Of a stretch of 64,000 bases of DNA, positions 41,836 to 50,571 are shown in pieces (the first letter of the stretch is position 1; every line of letters begins with the position of its first letter). The notes beneath the pieces were generated by a model that saw only the letters and a program-made list of their open reading frames with translations, had not been told where the DNA came from and searched no databases. Source of the DNA: GCA-2794515 sp034436155 (GTDB lineage: Bacteria > Chloroflexota > Anaerolineae > Aggregatilineales > Phototrophicaceae). A program made the translations under genes and the position numbers. Location of the stretch: contig DAOTVP010000042.1 of the NCBI GenBank assembly GCA_034436155.1, positions 1-64,000 of the forward strand. Direction: 5' to 3'.

Positions 41836-43770
41836 CTAATTCACCGTTGGCAACGCCTCGCACTGACCTACTTCATCGACCACATCGGAGCGCACCCATT
41901 CGCCTGTTTCGAGTTGCCACCACACCAACCCGTCACCGCCGATGGTCTGACCGACAGCGCGAACCGTTTCGCCGTTGCTCAGTTGACCCGCAATATCGGC
42001 TTGTGTGCTGGCGGATGCACGGCGATTAATCGCCGAACCGCGATTGTTGGTCACTTCACAACGAATATTTTCGCCACGCACCGCCACATCGATCAGATAC
42101 GCATCATAACTGGGGATATTCACGGTTTGCGTCTGGCTGATTGCGCCTGTGAGCCACGGTTGCACCAGTAAAAAGCGTTTACGGGCATACAGTGTCAACA
42201 ATGGAAATTCGCCGTCTATGCCGAATAATGCCTCTTCAATTTGAGTGTATAAGGCAGTGCGTTCTGCACTATCGGCGACCAAACGGGCTTGCGCGATGAG
42301 GTCATCGACCGATGTGCATCCGCGCACGAAGAAATTGCTCGTGCCACATTCGATGAAACTGGTGTAGCTATCGGCATCGGGATAATCGGGCGACCATCCT
42401 AACGCGAACATATTCGGACGGGCATTTGCCGATGTGCGGGCGGGGTTAATCAGCGTTTCGAGATCATCGAAAGACAATTCGTTGATGGTGAAACGGGCGA
42501 GGTCACAACCGAAAATCTCGACCCATTGACTCACGACATACGTCCCCCAACTGCCTGCACCACGCGGGAGTAGCATCGTGATTTCGGGAAAATTCTGACA
42601 ATCGGGATAGGGCGATAACGCCAATTGTTGGCGGGCATAATCCACATCATAACCGACCACAGAGGCATTTTGTGGGGCATGTGCCACGCCTTGCGGGATG
42701 AAATTTTCGATAGGGGTATCATAGCCAAACCGTACTCTATCCACAAATGCCTGACGGTCTATGGCGGCAGAAAACGCCCGTCGCACATGCACATTATCAA
42801 ACGGGGGTTTGTCGGTCACAAATCCCATGAAAAAAATCGAGAGTTCCGATAGTTCCACGAATTGCCCCGCATACGCTTCATCCTCGCGCACGGTTGCAAC
42901 TTCGCCAATTGGCACACCCGAAATGTCGATCAGGGCGTTGCGATATAAATCGAATTGTGCCCGAAATTCTTGCACAAAGACCACATCTACCGCGTCGATG
43001 TTGCCACCATTCCACAAATCGGCGGGATAAAATGGATTTTTGACCAATGTGATGCCGATAGTCGGGACGAATCGCGCCAACGCAAATGCGCCTGTGGTGA
43101 CGATATTATTGGGGAATGCCCAATCTGTACCATAACTTTCGAGCGCCTCACCCAATTGTGGGCGCATGGCGGGCAGGGTGGTCAGAGACAAGAAATAACC
43201 ATATTCATCATTTTGTGTGCCATACGGCGCGTTCAGCGTGATGGTGAATATAAACGGATGAGGCGCAGATGCTTGCGCCAATATGCCAGCATTCGCTTCC
43301 TGATCTTCAGCACATCCCGCGATGCGTTTTGCCAATACATCGACCGCATAATACCCATTGTCGAGGCTACCGCAAATGCGGTTGATGGTATACACCATAT
43401 CATCGGCAGTGACGAGTCGCACTTGTTCAAATGTGGATGTAGCGACATCGTAGCGCACCCAGTACACATCATCGCGTAAGATAAATGTCCAGGTTAAGCC
43501 GTCCTCACTGACCGACCACTCACGGGCGAGCGCGGGTAAAATATCGCCTGTTTGCGGGTCTATGCGCGTTAAGCCGATAAATAAATTATTGGCGTAGGTG
43601 AAATCTTCGGCAGATTCGGCGAAAAGCGGGTCGAATGTATTCGGTGTGGCGCTACTCGCTAACCGTAACACAATCGGTTGGGGCGGTGGGGTAGAGTCTC
43701 CTTCTTGGGCAGATGCCCATCCGAAAGCGAACAAGAGCAATCCCAAAATTAGGATAAGAGAATATTTCAT
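41836..43770 (-). CDS. Family 5 solute-binding protein with C-terminal SH3b domain
   Basis: A 644-residue exported protein. Signal peptide 1-21 (ending ASAQ). Residues about 35-540 match the oligopeptide/nickel-binding family SBP_bac_5 (NNLFIGLTRIDPQTGDILPALAREW, then TTGAFALARF and RAFSAAIDRQAFVDRV). The last 80 residues are a bacterial SH3 domain (NRRASASTQADIAGQLSNGE and WWQLETGEWV). No permease or ATPase genes of a peptide importer lie nearby; the adjacent ABC-2 genes are of a different type. The SH3b fusion suggests it is held at the cell wall. It might capture peptides for a transporter elsewhere. Confidence 0.87.
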   Translation of the reverse strand: MKYSLILILGLLLFAFGWASAQEGDSTPPPQPIVLRLASSATPNTFDPLFAESAEDFTYANNLFIGLTRIDPQTGDILPALAREWSVSEDGLTWTFILRDDVYWVRYDVATSTFEQVRLVTADDMVYTINRICGSLDNGYYAVDVLAKRIAGCAEDQEANAGILAQASAPHPFIFTITLNAPYGTQNDEYGYFLSLTTLPAMRPQLGEALESYGTDWAFPNNIVTTGAFALARFVPTIGITLVKNPFYPADLWNGGNIDAVDVVFVQEFRAQFDLYRNALIDISGVPIGEVATVREDEAYAGQFVELSELSIFFMGFVTDKPPFDNVHVRRAFSAAIDRQAFVDRVRFGYDTPIENFIPQGVAHAPQNASVVGYDVDYARQQLALSPYPDCQNFPEITMLLPRGAGSWGTYVVSQWVEIFGCDLARFTINELSFDDLETLINPARTSANARPNMFALGWSPDYPDADSYTSFIECGTSNFFVRGCTSVDDLIAQARLVADSAERTALYTQIEEALFGIDGEFPLLTLYARKRFLLVQPWLTGAISQTQTVNIPSYDAYLIDVAVRGENIRCEVTNNRGSAINRRASASTQADIAGQLSNGETVRAVGQTIGGDGLVWWQLETGEWVRSDVVDEVGQCEALPTVN

Positions 43771-43873
43771 GGCGATTATTTCCTCTAGTCGTGTCCTTAT
43801 AAGATACCTTATTGTATCATCAACACCGATATTCGCTCATCCACCATCACCCCACCCATAGGCTACGATTGCC

Positions 43874-44617
43874 CTATGTGAGCAAATCGGGCGTGAGGTG
43901 CGTCACACGGTTGATGTAACGGATGACCATCGTGCCACCGACTTCTAAATCGACACGAGTGATGGCGGTGTTATAATGCCAAAAATCGAGGCGCGGATTG
44001 GGCGCGATGTTGGTCAATGCTTTGAGGATGGCATTGATGAATCCCCCATGCGAGACGATGGCGATTTTATCATCTTGACTACGCGGATTTTCGGCACGCA
44101 TCACCAACGCACTGCTCACACGAAAAGCACGCGCAAGGCAACCCGCCCAATCTTCACGACCCCATTCTTTTTTATACCAACCCTCATCGGTGATGGCATC
44201 GGGCAGGGCATAATTGGGGAATTCGGTCATGATTTCGGTGCGTGTTTTGCCACCCAAAACGATAGTCTCGCCGTCTTTATCGTAATGAATGCCGCCCACC
44301 TCATGCACATCAATCCACACCGTTGGATTGATATTCAGCGCCTTCGCAATCGGTTGCATGGTTTGTAGGGCGCGATACATCGGACTGCAATATAAATGGG
44401 TGAGCGTATGCGGATAGTGCCGTTCCCGTTCTGGCGCATCATCGGGGACGCGCACAATATCTTCTAAATTGGGCGCAGAACACAGATACTCTGCCACCCG
44501 CGCCGCCTGTTTATGCCCGATTTCGGTCAATTCGGGGTCATGAGAACGGGTATGCCAATTGGCTTCGGTCAGGCGGTTATTGGTCGATTGTCCGTGTCGG
44601 ATGAAATAAATTTCCAT
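43874..44617 (-). CDS. Histidine phosphatase (phosphoglycerate mutase-like)
   Basis: A 247-residue member of the branch 1 histidine phosphatase family. The phosphorylated His is in FIRHGQSTNN (H8), the second active-site His in IVSHGGFINA, and a conserved Arg-rich segment LTHLYCSPMYRALQTMQPIA lies between. It is broader than a phosphoglycerate mutase in length, with an insertion around GWYKKEWGREDWAG. The substrate is unknown. ATG 44617 begins the first strand; a frame extending to TTG 44638 lacks a reason. Confidence 0.87.
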   Translation of the reverse strand: MEIYFIRHGQSTNNRLTEANWHTRSHDPELTEIGHKQAARVAEYLCSAPNLEDIVRVPDDAPERERHYPHTLTHLYCSPMYRALQTMQPIAKALNINPTVWIDVHEVGGIHYDKDGETIVLGGKTRTEIMTEFPNYALPDAITDEGWYKKEWGREDWAGCLARAFRVSSALVMRAENPRSQDDKIAIVSHGGFINAILKALTNIAPNPRLDFWHYNTAITRVDLEVGGTMVIRYINRVTHLTPDLLT

Positions 44618-44701
44618 GTTATTAAATATCCTCAACAATTGATGATTAGTCTTGTTAGTTTAGCAAAGGATTGTTAAGAAATAATGGTGGAATTTTTTGT
44701 G

Positions 44702-44729
44702 TTGACACCACACCAAAAAATGCTACTAT
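44702..44729 (+). promoter_or_regulatory. Promoter of tRNA-Leu
   Basis: Perfect TTGACA (44702-44707), 16-nt spacer ending TGC, then TACTAT (44724-44729), an extended -10. The tRNA starts 20 nt later. Confidence 0.7.
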
Positions 44730-44748
44730 TAAAGAACCATAATCCCAT

Positions 44749-44831
44749 GGGGCTGTGGTGGAATCGGCAGACACGATCGCCTTAAAAGCGATTGCCCGAA
44801 AGGCGTGTGGGTTCAAGTCCCACCGGCCCCA
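44749..44831 (+). tRNA. tRNA-Leu (anticodon UAA)
   Basis: Folds as a type II tRNA: acceptor GGGGCTG pairs with CGGCCCC, discriminator A at 44831. The D arm contains GGTGGAATCGGCAGACAC as in other tRNA-Leu. The anticodon stem is ATCGC/GCGAT with loop CTTAAAA (anticodon TAA). A long variable arm (TGCCCGAAAGGCGT) and a T arm GTGGG-TTCAAGT-CCCAC complete it. The 3' CCA is not encoded. Confidence 0.95.
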
Positions 44832-44841
44832 TAAAAAATAA

Positions 44842-44867
44842 AAATCCCCTGTATTGGGGATTTTTTT
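44842..44867 (+). terminator. Rho-independent terminator after tRNA-Leu
   Basis: AAATCCCC-TGTATT-GGGGATTT followed by a run of T, 10 nt after the tRNA. Confidence 0.85.
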
Positions 44868-44886
44868 GATTCAGAATCGGGCAGGT

Positions 44887-46059
44887 TTATCCCCCAACGG
44901 GGTAATTGGTCGTCCATAACACAGGAGCCCATGCGATGAACTCAACATTGCTCACAGGTAATTGGATGGTACGCCCATTTTGCCAGACCAACACGCTGGT
45001 ATCATCGGCGATATATGCCACGCTCATGCCATCGGGCGAGATTGCCATGCGCGACATCGTATCGAAATAACTGAATGTCGTGCCGATGTTTCCCAAAAAG
45101 CGCCCATCCGAACTTTGCGCCATCCAATTGATGCCATACACATAATTGTCGGCATCCACATAACTATCAAACGAGACATAATTGCCTTGTGTCAGGCTTT
45201 GCCATGCGCTGTATCCGACCAGTAGCCCCATAAAATTCACAATATTGCCATTTTGAGGATTCATCAGTTGGGGTAATTCGCCACTGTTGATGATAGCGAT
45301 GCCATTTTCCATGCCGTTGATGAACTCTGTGCCTGTGAACCAGAACACATCTTGTTGGGGCAATTCGCCAGAGGGGATGACCACCGTGTTATAATTGCGC
45401 CCGTTCACATCGTAAAAGTGATATTCCTCGACAAAGTTTTCGGCATTGATGTCATAACTAAAAATCTGATACACAAAGCCTAACGCGCCCCATGCCACAT
45501 CAATCGGACCCGATTGTTCATAGCCGATGGGCAAATTATTGGTGATGACGCGGGTGGCTTGGCTGGCGAGGTTATAAATCACCAAACTACTGGTGTATTC
45601 GGGTATCCGAAATTCTGTCCATGCGATTTCTGTGCCATCAGGCGACCAAACAGGATTTGACCGCGATATAAATTTATCAGGGATGTTTGGGTTATCGAAA
45701 GACGCATCGGCGGGTTGGTCGGCAATCCGTACCGCATCGGCGGTGAACGGGTCTATTAGCCAAATATTACCCGCAGGCTCGCCCGGATTCAAGAATCCAC
45801 CGTTTCGGTTAATTCCATCTACGGTGATGGTCGCCCACGATTTATACGCCACCCAATCCCCAGTTGGTGATACCACAGGCTTAAAATTGTAACCCCATGT
45901 GGTGAGTTGCACCAGCGCATTCGTTTGGGGATTCCATGTCCATAAATCGCCACTGATGAGCATCACCAACGGCATATTCATCGGTTGGGCTTGGGCAGGA
46001 GCGGGGTGGTTTATCACGACCATGAGTAAAGTGGCGATTAAAAATATACGTTTCATCAT
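44887..46059 (-). CDS. Secreted TolB/beta-propeller-like protein
   Basis: A 390-residue exported protein. The signal peptide (residues 1-25, ending PAQAQ) is followed by WD40/TolB-type repeats: VVSPTGDWVAYKSW, PVWSPDGTEIAWTEF, QSSDGRFLGNIG and AISPDGMSVAYIADD, enough for a beta-propeller. No catalytic motif. ATG 46059 has an ideal ribosome binding site (GGAG, 7 nt); the frame reaching 46080 lies upstream of it. Confidence 0.78.
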   Translation of the reverse strand: MMKRIFLIATLLMVVINHPAPAQAQPMNMPLVMLISGDLWTWNPQTNALVQLTTWGYNFKPVVSPTGDWVAYKSWATITVDGINRNGGFLNPGEPAGNIWLIDPFTADAVRIADQPADASFDNPNIPDKFISRSNPVWSPDGTEIAWTEFRIPEYTSSLVIYNLASQATRVITNNLPIGYEQSGPIDVAWGALGFVYQIFSYDINAENFVEEYHFYDVNGRNYNTVVIPSGELPQQDVFWFTGTEFINGMENGIAIINSGELPQLMNPQNGNIVNFMGLLVGYSAWQSLTQGNYVSFDSYVDADNYVYGINWMAQSSDGRFLGNIGTTFSYFDTMSRMAISPDGMSVAYIADDTSVLVWQNGRTIQLPVSNVEFIAWAPVLWTTNYPVGG

Positions 46060-46166
46060 CCAACATCTCCTAATAATCATATAACCATGCCCCTATTATA
46101 ACGCCATATTGCCAAGCGTACCGCAAGCGGTGGGGAAACGATGATAAAAATAGGATGTATTGGGGA

Positions 46167-46194
46167 ATTAAAGAAGGGCAAAACCTGCCCTTCT
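46167..46194 (-). terminator. Terminator of the lipoprotein gene pair
   Basis: AGAAGGGCA-AAACC-TGCCCTTCT, 9-bp perfect stem just after the stop of the leftward gene, followed on the minus strand by a short T-rich stretch. Confidence 0.6.
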
Positions 46195-46200
46195 CATGGA

Positions 46201-47331
46201 TTAATTCTGAACATCTACACCGTGCCGTTGAACCTCTATTGCAAAAAAGAAATAAAAGCCTTCTTGACCGAGTACAGGCGGTGGCAACAGCAAGCAATAG
46301 GGAATACGCGGATAGCTAATTTGGATGACCAATAACTCGGTTTCGCCACTGTAATCCCTCACATTGATATTGGCAGGGATGTAAGTAAACGAATTATCAG
46401 GCGAAATCATCCCATAATACACCCATTTATCGTCTTGAATAGGCACTTGCACATAATCCAACAGGGCGATGAGCGCAATCGGTTGTGGTTGTGGTGTGAT
46501 ATTGCGCTCTGCTTGTTTGGTTGCGTTTTCCATATAGCCTACGCTCATATAAAAGTTGAGCGTATCAACCACGGGCTTATACACATTCGGATAATCCCAT
46601 ATTAAATGCGATTGGTCGCTATGCAGGCTTAATGACCAATAGGTATCGGCATTGTTACTATTGCGATATTCTGTTGGTTGGACAAATTCATAGTCTGTCC
46701 TATCTACCGTGAGGGGCGGATTGCCGACCACCAATGTGACTCGTATCGGAAACACACCCGCACGCCCATCATTCATAAGTTCGGCTTGCTCCACACCAAT
46801 GACAACCAATTCATGGATACCCTCTTCTAGGGGCGGGAGTGTCATGTCAAACGTCTCTGTTTGATGATAATTGAATACGATATCGGTGTAGGGTGTATCT
46901 ACACCATCGAAAGGGCTGGTCAATTGCTGTTCATTCAGAAGGGCGATATAACGTATAGGTAAAACCGATTCAGGGTCGGATTCACTATGATAAAATCCTC
47001 TGTATGTTGCCTGAATTGGCTCATTCGGCGTGACTCGATACGTATGAAATCCAATTTGTTCAATATTAGGGAAATTTAGCCCAAAAGCCAATCCATCATT
47101 GAATACACGGCTATTGATAAATTCATCCCAGTTATCTACAAATGTATTTTCATCATACCAACACAGTTGATTATTGGGTTGTGGCGTGATTGAGAGAGAT
47201 TGATGGATATTTTGAGTTGAATAAACCGCTTCTGCTGTCGGGCTTGGTGTGATGGTTGGGCTTGTACACCCAACCATCAGCGCCAAACTACAAATGACGA
47301 TAACATATTTGTGTATGCGCTTGATAAACAT
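46201..47331 (-). CDS. Lipoprotein of unknown function
   Basis: A 376-residue predicted lipoprotein with lipobox LMVGC (C22) after a short signal peptide, a Thr/Pro spacer, then a large beta-rich region without a recognised domain. A segment LPPLEEGIHELVVIGVEQ around residue 190 suggests an immunoglobulin-like fold. It lies 12 nt downstream of the small secreted protein and is likely co-transcribed with it. Confidence 0.65.
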   Translation of the reverse strand: MFIKRIHKYVIVICSLALMVGCTSPTITPSPTAEAVYSTQNIHQSLSITPQPNNQLCWYDENTFVDNWDEFINSRVFNDGLAFGLNFPNIEQIGFHTYRVTPNEPIQATYRGFYHSESDPESVLPIRYIALLNEQQLTSPFDGVDTPYTDIVFNYHQTETFDMTLPPLEEGIHELVVIGVEQAELMNDGRAGVFPIRVTLVVGNPPLTVDRTDYEFVQPTEYRNSNNADTYWSLSLHSDQSHLIWDYPNVYKPVVDTLNFYMSVGYMENATKQAERNITPQPQPIALIALLDYVQVPIQDDKWVYYGMISPDNSFTYIPANINVRDYSGETELLVIQISYPRIPYCLLLPPPVLGQEGFYFFFAIEVQRHGVDVQN

Positions 47332-47343
47332 CTTTACCTACAT

Positions 47344-47868
47344 CTACAAAGTAACAGATGCTTGTAACTTGGGAACCCAAAAATATTGACTTCCTTGTGC
47401 TACATGCGAAGTTTCTACAAGCCAATAAGCTCCACGAGGATCGCCTTGTTGTGTAGTTGTTACTTCTATACCCGTATTTACTGAATAGGTACCACAGGTG
47501 TCGCCAGTACCCCCTACAAAGGCATTATTTCTCTTCAATGCGTCAACTTTTGCACACAAATTAAATACTCCACCTCCACTAATAACACGGGTGATGGCTT
47601 TCCCTTGCATCCAACAATTAAACCAAACACAAACTGGTGCAACACCCCAAATCAGTTCTGCACGTGCTTCAATGCCACCATTGACTTGCATGGGTTGAAT
47701 CATGCCCGGTATTCCGCTTGTTGGAACAGCATAATACGCGCTTGTCGAAACACTGCCTGTCACATAACCTTCTTGTGACCCGTCCGTGTCATCATCCGTT
47801 TCTTGTGCAAAAGTAGCACCATTCACCATGATGAATAGCCCAATAAACAGAACCAACAACTTTTTCAT
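47344..47868 (-). CDS. Small secreted Cys-containing protein
   Basis: A 174-residue exported protein of unknown function. Signal peptide 1-21 (MKKLLVLFIGLFIMVNGATFA), then an acidic stretch, then a beta-rich domain with four cysteines (CVWFNC, LCAKVD, DTCGTY) that could form two disulfides. ATG 47868 has AGGAG at 7 nt; the longer frame to 47916 is rejected. Its upstream region has two exact 16-bp direct repeats at 47916 and 47935. Confidence 0.65.
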   Translation of the reverse strand: MKKLLVLFIGLFIMVNGATFAQETDDDTDGSQEGYVTGSVSTSAYYAVPTSGIPGMIQPMQVNGGIEARAELIWGVAPVCVWFNCWMQGKAITRVISGGGVFNLCAKVDALKRNNAFVGGTGDTCGTYSVNTGIEVTTTQQGDPRGAYWLVETSHVAQGSQYFWVPKLQASVTL

Positions 47869-47915
47869 GCTATGTCTCCTAACCATGATATAGATAGTTA
47901 AAATTGTAAGATTCA

Positions 47916-47950
47916 ATGGGGTGTGTTGAATGGTATGGGGTGTGTTGAAT
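47916..47950. repeat. Two 16-bp direct repeats
   Basis: ATGGGGTGTGTTGAAT occurs at 47916-47931 and 47935-47950, a 19-bp period. Placed just upstream of the leftward secreted gene; a candidate site for a tandem-binding regulator. Confidence 0.6.
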
Positions 47951-48066
47951 TTTACTTTTTTAATATACTGCTATTTTGCCTTGCCTGTCAATCTATATAT
48001 GACTAATATCATGATAAAACTGTGACTGCATCATTCGTCTAAAAGTGGAACATTGGCGGTTTTATC

Positions 48067-48095
48067 TTGTGCAAGGTGCATAGCTGTGTTACACT
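48067..48095 (+). promoter_or_regulatory. Promoter of rpsB-tsf
   Basis: TTGTGC (48067-48072), 17-nt spacer, TACACT (48090-48095) with an upstream TGT (extended -10). Leaves a leader of roughly 145 nt. Confidence 0.5.
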
Positions 48096-48248
48096 ATTGC
48101 GCGGTTTGATGCGGGATTGGCTTGCATCAACTAATTTCACATGCCCCGACTGATTGTGCGTGTCGTCTGTGAATACAGATGAACACAACCAGAATGACGG
48201 GTATGCTTAGTCAACTAACACGATACAATTGAGGAGATAGTAAACACC

Positions 48249-49079
48249 ATGCCTTCATCGGTAACATTGAAGCAATTATTAGAGACGGGTGTGCATTTTG
48301 GACACCGCACCCAAAAGTGGAATCCCAAAATGGCACCGTATATTTTCACCCAACGCAATGGGATTCACATCATCGACCTGCAACAAACGATGGCTAACCT
48401 CAACGCCTATTACGACCTCGTGCGTGATATTGTGGCAAAGGGGGGTAATGTGTTGTTTGTGGGTACAAAACGCCAAGCCCAAGAGACCATCGCCCAAGAA
48501 GCACAACGTTGTGGGATGCCCTATGTGAACCAACGTTGGCTCGGTGGCACGCTCACCAACTGGCGTACCATCCGTGAACGGATTGATACCCTCAAAAAAC
48601 TCGAAGCACGCCGCGATAAAGGGGAATTCGACCTGCTCACCAAACGCGAAGCTCTCATGCTCAACCGCGAAATCGAAAAACTCAATTTGCGCTTGGGTGG
48701 CATCCGTGAAATGCGCCGTCTTCCAGATTTAATCATCATCGTAGATACCCGCCGTGAAGCCACAGCCGTGAAAGAAGCCAACATCCTCAATATCCCCGTG
48801 ATGGCGCTTCTGGATACCAATTGTGACCCTAGCACCATCGACTATGTGCTTCCGGGCAACGATGATGCCATGCGTGCCATTAAATTGATTATCGAAGCAC
48901 TCGCCAATGCCGTCATCGAAGGGCGTGAAATGCGCGATAAAGATGTGGCAGATGAAGAAGAAGTGGTGGATACCCGCAAGAGCTATGATGACGATGATGA
49001 TGAAGACGACGAAAAATACTTCGGCGCTTCTACGCTCGCCAAATTACGCGATTCTAAATTATTTGATGATGAGGACTAA
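48249..49079 (+). CDS. rpsB: 30S ribosomal protein S2
   Basis: Ribosomal protein S2, 276 residues, of the small subunit. Signatures: LKQLLETGVHFGHRTQKWNPKM at the N-terminus, IIDLQQT, FVGTKRQAQ, YVNQRWLGGTLTNW and AIRAIKLI-like DDAMRAIKLIIEALA near the end. The C-terminal 40 residues (DDDDDEDDEKYFG) are an acidic extension. Followed after 5 nt by tsf, the usual pairing. The long structured leader may serve S2 autoregulation. Confidence 0.97.
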   Translation: MPSSVTLKQLLETGVHFGHRTQKWNPKMAPYIFTQRNGIHIIDLQQTMANLNAYYDLVRDIVAKGGNVLFVGTKRQAQETIAQEAQRCGMPYVNQRWLGGTLTNWRTIRERIDTLKKLEARRDKGEFDLLTKREALMLNREIEKLNLRLGGIREMRRLPDLIIIVDTRREATAVKEANILNIPVMALLDTNCDPSTIDYVLPGNDDAMRAIKLIIEALANAVIEGREMRDKDVADEEEVVDTRKSYDDDDDEDDEKYFGASTLAKLRDSKLFDDED

Positions 49080-49084
49080 ATAAC

Positions 49085-49729
49085 ATGGCAGAAATTACCG
49101 CCAAGATGGTGAAAGACCTGCGCGAAATGAGTGGTGCTGGTCCGTTAGATTGCAAAAAAGCCTTAGAGATGCACGATGGCGACATGAACAAAGCCGCGGA
49201 TTGGTTGCGCGAAAAAGGCATCGCCAAAGCTACCAAAAAGCTGAATGCGGGTCGTGCGATGAACGAAGGTGTCATCGAATCGTATTTGCACTTCAATGCC
49301 CGTTTGGGCGTGATGGTCGAAGTCAATTGCGAGACCGATTTTGTCGCCAATACGCCCACCTTCCGCAATTTTGCCAAAGATTTGGCGCTTCATATCGCCA
49401 ACCTTGCGCCTCAATATTTGCGCCGTGAAGATGTCCCCGCAGAGGTCATCGAACACGAAAAAGGCATTCAACTTCGCATTTTGCAAGAAGATCCCAAAAA
49501 TGCCAACAAACCTGCCGACATCCTCGAAAAAATCGTGCAAGGGCGTATGGATAAATTTTATAGCGACATCGTATTGATGGAACAACCTTTCCTCAAGGAT
49601 GATAGCAAAACCATCGCCCAACTGCTCCAAGAAGTGGTCGCAGAAGTCGGCGAGAGCATCCAAATCAGCCGTTTTGCCCGCTTTGCCTTGGGCGAAAATA
49701 ACGCCGATGCGGGTGAAGGCAACGAATAA
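49085..49729 (+). CDS. tsf: Elongation factor Ts
   Basis: Nucleotide-exchange factor for EF-Tu, 214 residues, the short form found in Thermus-like lineages. The N-terminal UBA-like domain has VKDLREMSGAGPLDCKKAL and WLREKGIAKATKK. The core continues with VEVNCETDFVANTPTFR, the family signature. The ATG lies 5 nt after the rpsB stop. Confidence 0.97.
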   Translation: MAEITAKMVKDLREMSGAGPLDCKKALEMHDGDMNKAADWLREKGIAKATKKLNAGRAMNEGVIESYLHFNARLGVMVEVNCETDFVANTPTFRNFAKDLALHIANLAPQYLRREDVPAEVIEHEKGIQLRILQEDPKNANKPADILEKIVQGRMDKFYSDIVLMEQPFLKDDSKTIAQLLQEVVAEVGESIQISRFARFALGENNADAGEGNE

Positions 49730-49791
49730 CATGCGTAAATGTCGAACATCCCATACCAATTATTTGCATGTTGGATGTTCTGGGAACACAG

Positions 49792-49822
49792 ACGGATTAG
49801 CATTTGCTAGTCCGTTTTTTTT
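49792..49822 (+). terminator. Terminator between tsf and pyrH
   Basis: ACGGATTAGC-ATTT-GCTAGTCCGT followed by eight T. A 10-bp stem with one G-T pair. A second hairpin (GAACATCC...GGATGTTC) precedes it at 49744-49780. It should end or attenuate the rpsB-tsf transcript before pyrH. Confidence 0.75.
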
Positions 49823-49854
49823 GCCTATTGATGAAAATGGAAAGGATTGTTAGC

Positions 49855-50571
49855 ATGACAACACGCGCCTATGACCGAATTTTGCTCAAATTAAGCGGAG
49901 AAGCACTGGCAGGGGAGAGTGGTTTTGGGATAGACCCTGCCCGTGCCAAAGACATCGCCATCAAAATCAAGCGGATTTATGATTTGGGGGTGCAAATTGG
50001 CGTGGTGATTGGCGCGGGCAATTTGTGGCGTGGTGAACAAGGGGTTAAGCGCGGTATGTCGCAATCGACCGCCGATCACATGGGCATGTTGGGCATTGTG
50101 ATGAATGGCTTGGCGCTCCAAGACGCGCTAGAACGCGAAGGGATTGTCACCCGTGTGCAGACCGCCGTCCAAATGAACACCATCGCCGAACCGTACATCC
50201 GCTTGCGTGCCATTCGTCATCTCGAAAAAGGGCGTGTGGTGATTATGACCGCAGGCACGGGCAACCCATACTTCACCACCGATACCGCATCGGCGTTGCG
50301 GGCGCTCGAAATCAATGCCCAAATCGTCATCAAAGCCACCAAAGTGGACGGGGTGTATTCATCTGACCCCAAAAAAGATCCCAACGCAATCCGTTATAGC
50401 CACCTGACGTATGATGAGGTCATCCAAAAAAAATTACAAGTGATGGATATGACCGCTTTCACGCTGTGTCAAGAAAATAAAATGCCCATTTTGGTGTTGA
50501 ATTTTTGGGCAGACGATGATTTATACAAAGCCGTTTGTGGCGACCATTCTGTCGGCACGCTTATTTCTTAA
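49855..50571 (+). CDS. pyrH: UMP kinase
   Basis: Phosphorylates UMP to UDP in pyrimidine synthesis, a hexamer of the amino-acid-kinase fold. The 238 residues match. Motifs: RILLKLSGEAL at the N-terminus, VVIGAGNLWRG, DHMGMLGIVMNGLAL, GTGNPYFTTDTA and KATKVDGVYSSDP. ATG 49855 has AAAGGA 8 nt upstream; the longer frame from 49804 overlaps the terminator. The 3' end overlaps the convergent PAS kinase by 11 bp. Confidence 0.96.
   Translation: MTTRAYDRILLKLSGEALAGESGFGIDPARAKDIAIKIKRIYDLGVQIGVVIGAGNLWRGEQGVKRGMSQSTADHMGMLGIVMNGLALQDALEREGIVTRVQTAVQMNTIAEPYIRLRAIRHLEKGRVVIMTAGTGNPYFTTDTASALRALEINAQIVIKATKVDGVYSSDPKKDPNAIRYSHLTYDEVIQKKLQVMDMTAFTLCQENKMPILVLNFWADDDLYKAVCGDHSVGTLIS

Larger units (their letters stand above)
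47869..48248. other. Divergent regulatory region of the secreted gene pair and rpsB
   Basis: A 380-bp stretch with no gene. It contains the 16-bp direct repeats at 47916-47931 and 47935-47950, the rpsB promoter at 48067-48095, and an rpsB leader of about 145 nt with small stems (TGATGC/GCATCA and TCTGT-GAAT-ACAGA). Confidence 0.6.

Noticed and set aside
42955..43479. 174-codon open frame on the plus strand
   Set aside because: Antisense to the solute-binding protein gene; no domain, no start signals.
49163..49759. 198-codon open frame on the minus strand
   Set aside because: Antisense to tsf; the His/Phe-rich product is the usual shadow of a Glu/Lys-rich gene.
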